DNA from: TMED88 sp964515335
GTDB taxonomy: Bacteria > Myxococcota_A > UBA9160 > UBA4427
DNA: 64,000 nucleotides
Assembly: GCA_964515335.1 (NCBI GenBank)
Contig: CAZETS010000015.1
Location: forward strand, 16,881-80,880
Direction of reading: 5' to 3'
Shown one piece after another: positions 62,064 to 64,000 of this stretch. Numbering within the stretch: the stretch's first letter is position 1; each line of letters starts with the position of its first letter. The notes beneath the pieces were generated by a model. It was not told the DNA's origin and made no database searches. It saw only the letters and a program-made list of their open reading frames with translations. The translations under genes and the position numbers were made by a program.

Positions 62064-63773
62064 TCAGCTCGCCTCGGCGACGTCGAGATCCTCGCGCAGC
62101 TGGCGCTTCATGAACTTGCCGTTCGCGTTGCGCGGAAGCGACTCTTCCCGGAGCCAGATGTACCGGGGAATCTTGTACTTCGCCATGCGAGCCGCGCAGT
62201 GGGCCCGCAGCTCGTCGGCCGTCACGCCGGCGCCCGGCCGCACCACCACCGCGGCCGCCACCTCTTCGCCGAGCCGGTCGTCCGGCATGCCGAACACCGC
62301 GCACTCGGCAACGGCGTCGTGGTCGAAGATGGCCGTCTCCACCTCGGCGCAGTACACGTTCTCGCCGCCGCGCAGCACCATGTCCTTGGCCCGGTCGACG
62401 ATGAACACGAAGCCGTCCTCGTCGATCCGCGCGACGTCGCCGGTGTGCAGCCAACCGTCGGTGATGGTTTCTGCGGTCGCCTCCGGGCGGTTCAGATAGC
62501 CGGCGATCACCTGGGCGCTACGCACCCAGAGCTCGCCGACCTCGCCCGGCGCCAGCTCGTTGCCCTCGTCGTCGACGCACTTCACTTCGAAGTTCGGCAT
62601 GGCGGGCCCGGCGCTCGCCGGCTTGTCGACGAAGTAGTCGGACGAGACGCTGGTGATGATGCCGCACGTCTCCGTCATCCCGTAGCCGGTGCCCGGACGC
62701 GCCGTCTTCACCTGCTTGTCGATCTTCTCGACCAGGTCCGGCTGCAGCTGCGCGCCGCCGCCGCCGAGCGCCGAGAGCGTAGAAGTGTCGTAGCGGTCGA
62801 AGTCGGGATGGGCGATCAGCTCGCGCGCCATCACGGGAACACCGCTCAGGTTGGTGATCTTCTCGCGCTCGATCAGCCCGAGCGCCTCTCCGACATCCCA
62901 CTTGTACATCAGCACGAGCTTGCCGCCGGCCATCGTGGCGGCGTGGGCCACGCAATTGTTGGCGGTCACGTGGAAGAGCGGCGTCGTGACCAGCGCCGCC
63001 AGCGGCGGGCGCGCCGGCGGCTCCGCCCCCTGCTCGCCGCCGCCCCTGCCCGCCATCCCGGCGGCCGAGGCCATCGACAGCGCACCGAACGCCACGGCCA
63101 TGTCGTTGTTCGTACAACCGCGGTGCGTGAGCTGGGCGCCCTTCGGGCGGCCGGTCGTTCCCGACGTGTAGAAGATGCAGGCATCCGAGTCGGGATCGAC
63201 CGTCACGTCGGGCAGCGCCGGCTCGTGGCCGCGCAGCTCCGCCCAGTCGACCAGGCCCTCCGGCCGGTCGCCCTCGATCCGCACACCGACGAGCCGGAAG
63301 TCGCCGATCTCCGTGCGATGCGGGGTCAGCGTGTCGAGGCGCTCGCGGTCGAGGATCAGCACCTTCGGCTCCGAGTCCCGCAGGCCGTAGACCATCTCGG
63401 GACCCGTCCACCAGGCGTTCAAGCCGACCACGGTGGCGCCCATCGACACCGTCGCCCAGTAGGCGAGCAGCCACTCCGGGTAGTTGCGCATCGCGATCGC
63501 GACGCGGTCGCCCGGCGACACCCCGTTCGCGGACAACCAGGCCGCCACGGACGCGACCTCGCGATGGGCGTCCGTGTAGGTCCATCGCTCCGCCCCGTAG
63601 ACGAGGTAGTCCTTGTCGCCGTGGCCGGACGACTGCAGCCAGAACTCCCGCAGCGACGGCGCCGCATTCGCGAAGGCCTTGACGCGGATGCCCCGCACTT
63701 CGACCTCGTTGATCTCGAAGGGCGCACCCGGCGCCGTCAGCTGATCCCAGACCGTACGCAGTTCTTCGTACAT
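62064..63773 (-). CDS. AMP-dependent synthetase / fatty-acyl-CoA ligase
   Basis: 569 residues from ATG at 63773, with GGGAG upstream. The P-loop is FYTSGTTGRPKGAQ near residue 200, followed by an extra Gly/Arg-rich loop (AGMAGRGGGEQGAEPPARPP). The A5 motif reads GYGMTETCG, then GWLHTGDVARIDEDGF and DRAKDMVLRGGENVYCAEVE, and the terminal Lys is in NANGKFMKRQLRED. It activates a fatty or aromatic acid as acyl-CoA. It differs clearly from the other ligase of this window (31449-33017), so the window holds two independent activation enzymes. Confidence 0.92.
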   Translation of the reverse strand: MYEELRTVWDQLTAPGAPFEINEVEVRGIRVKAFANAAPSLREFWLQSSGHGDKDYLVYGAERWTYTDAHREVASVAAWLSANGVSPGDRVAIAMRNYPEWLLAYWATVSMGATVVGLNAWWTGPEMVYGLRDSEPKVLILDRERLDTLTPHRTEIGDFRLVGVRIEGDRPEGLVDWAELRGHEPALPDVTVDPDSDACIFYTSGTTGRPKGAQLTHRGCTNNDMAVAFGALSMASAAGMAGRGGGEQGAEPPARPPLAALVTTPLFHVTANNCVAHAATMAGGKLVLMYKWDVGEALGLIEREKITNLSGVPVMARELIAHPDFDRYDTSTLSALGGGGAQLQPDLVEKIDKQVKTARPGTGYGMTETCGIITSVSSDYFVDKPASAGPAMPNFEVKCVDDEGNELAPGEVGELWVRSAQVIAGYLNRPEATAETITDGWLHTGDVARIDEDGFVFIVDRAKDMVLRGGENVYCAEVETAIFDHDAVAECAVFGMPDDRLGEEVAAAVVVRPGAGVTADELRAHCAARMAKYKIPRYIWLREESLPRNANGKFMKRQLREDLDVAEAS

Positions 63774-63903
63774 TTCGCTCCCCGAAGCTCGAGACGGCGC
63801 GTTCCCGACCGCGCAGCCGAAAACCCTAGCAATCCGTGAGAAGTGGCTCGAAGATTGGGCCCAAGACAACTCGAAGTTGTCGGTTTGCGGTGGTTTTCCG
63901 CGC

Positions 63904-64000
63904 TTAGGCGGCGAACCGTGCCTCGTGGATCCGGATCTGCGGCAACCGCCTCGTCGGGATCCGTCCCCAGTAGCACCGCTCGAGCCAGGGCGAGAGCTCC
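63904..64000 (-). CDS. Possible C-terminus of a gene entering from the window end
   Basis: A frame with stop TAA at 63904-63906 is open to the edge and encodes ELSPWLERCYWGRIP, then TRRLPQIRIHEARFAA. Only 31 codons are visible. Composition is compatible with a coding end but no family can be named. Confidence 0.35.
   Translation of the reverse strand, partial: ELSPWLERCYWGRIPTRRLPQIRIHEARFAA

Overview
This is a GC-rich, densely coding window with no tRNA, rRNA, CRISPR array or transposase that I could see. Lipobox lipoproteins, a signal-peptide/beta-barrel outer-membrane protein and periplasmic-type proteins point to a Gram-negative cell. Other traits suggest an uncultured deltaproteobacterial-type lineage (Myxococcota, Binatota or a relative): a DUF4215 Cys-rich repeat protein with a C-terminal membrane anchor, LLM flavoproteins, many CaiB/ACAD/MaoC lipid-CoA genes, and two UGA-read selenoproteins. 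That placement is inference.

Layout. 1-5.9 kb: two LLM-family flavoproteins, a LamG lipoprotein, an aldose-1-epimerase-like protein, a VIT1/CCC1 transporter and a CxxCH lipoprotein. 6.2-14.6 kb: a stress/nucleotide block (CHAD protein, APC permease, UspA, tandem UspA, beta-CASP metallo-hydrolase, AMP/thymidine phosphorylase family enzyme, PRPP synthase, Yip1-like membrane protein). 14.8-23 kb: envelope functions (lipoprotein, poly-gamma-glutamate hydrolase-like protein, two DevC/FtsX-type permeases, large membrane protein, phosphodiesterase-like lipoprotein, beta-barrel). 23.3-33 kb: acyl-CoA block (two hot-dog dehydratases, two CaiB/BaiF CoA-transferases, a selenocysteine GrdB-like protein, thiolase, SDR, acyl-CoA ligase). 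33-42 kb: mixed (Spy-like protein, GT-C glycosyltransferase, FMN glutamate-synthase-like enzyme, DUF4215 protein, sphingosine-phosphate-lyase-like PLP enzyme, haloalkane dehalogenase, secreted hypothetical). 42-48 kb: a selenocysteine redoxin fused to a DsbD-alpha-like domain, SDR, lipoprotein, a collapsed rtcB-archease locus, SGNH protein and a ketosteroid-isomerase-like protein. 48-64 kb: lone molybdopterin oxidoreductase, MFS, DCC thiol oxidoreductase, TauD dioxygenase, SGNH protein, a two-subunit acyl-CoA dehydrogenase, a clan-D-like glycosidase, carboxymuconolactone decarboxylase family protein, copper-type P-ATPase and an acyl-CoA ligase.

The strongest observations are two genes interrupted by an in-frame TGA exactly where a redox U-x-x-C motif belongs (28,477-28,479 and 43,285-43,287, minus strand). 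Each TGA is followed after 10-13 nt by a perfect 8-bp hairpin with a 3-nt loop that starts with G, the expected bacterial SECIS arrangement. They should be annotated as single selenoprotein genes, not as broken ORFs. A second notable locus is 45,463-46,298, where the N-terminal half of rtcB runs out of frame into the C-terminal end of its usual partner gene, archease: a deletion scar or an assembly join.

Taken together, the catabolic genes (paired dehydratases, paired acyl-CoA dehydrogenases, CoA-transferases, thiolase, two CoA ligases, SDRs, ketosteroid-isomerase-like protein, dehalogenase, dioxygenase) describe an organism that degrades complex lipids, possibly sterol-like or halogenated compounds. 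The substrate cannot be read from the sequence.
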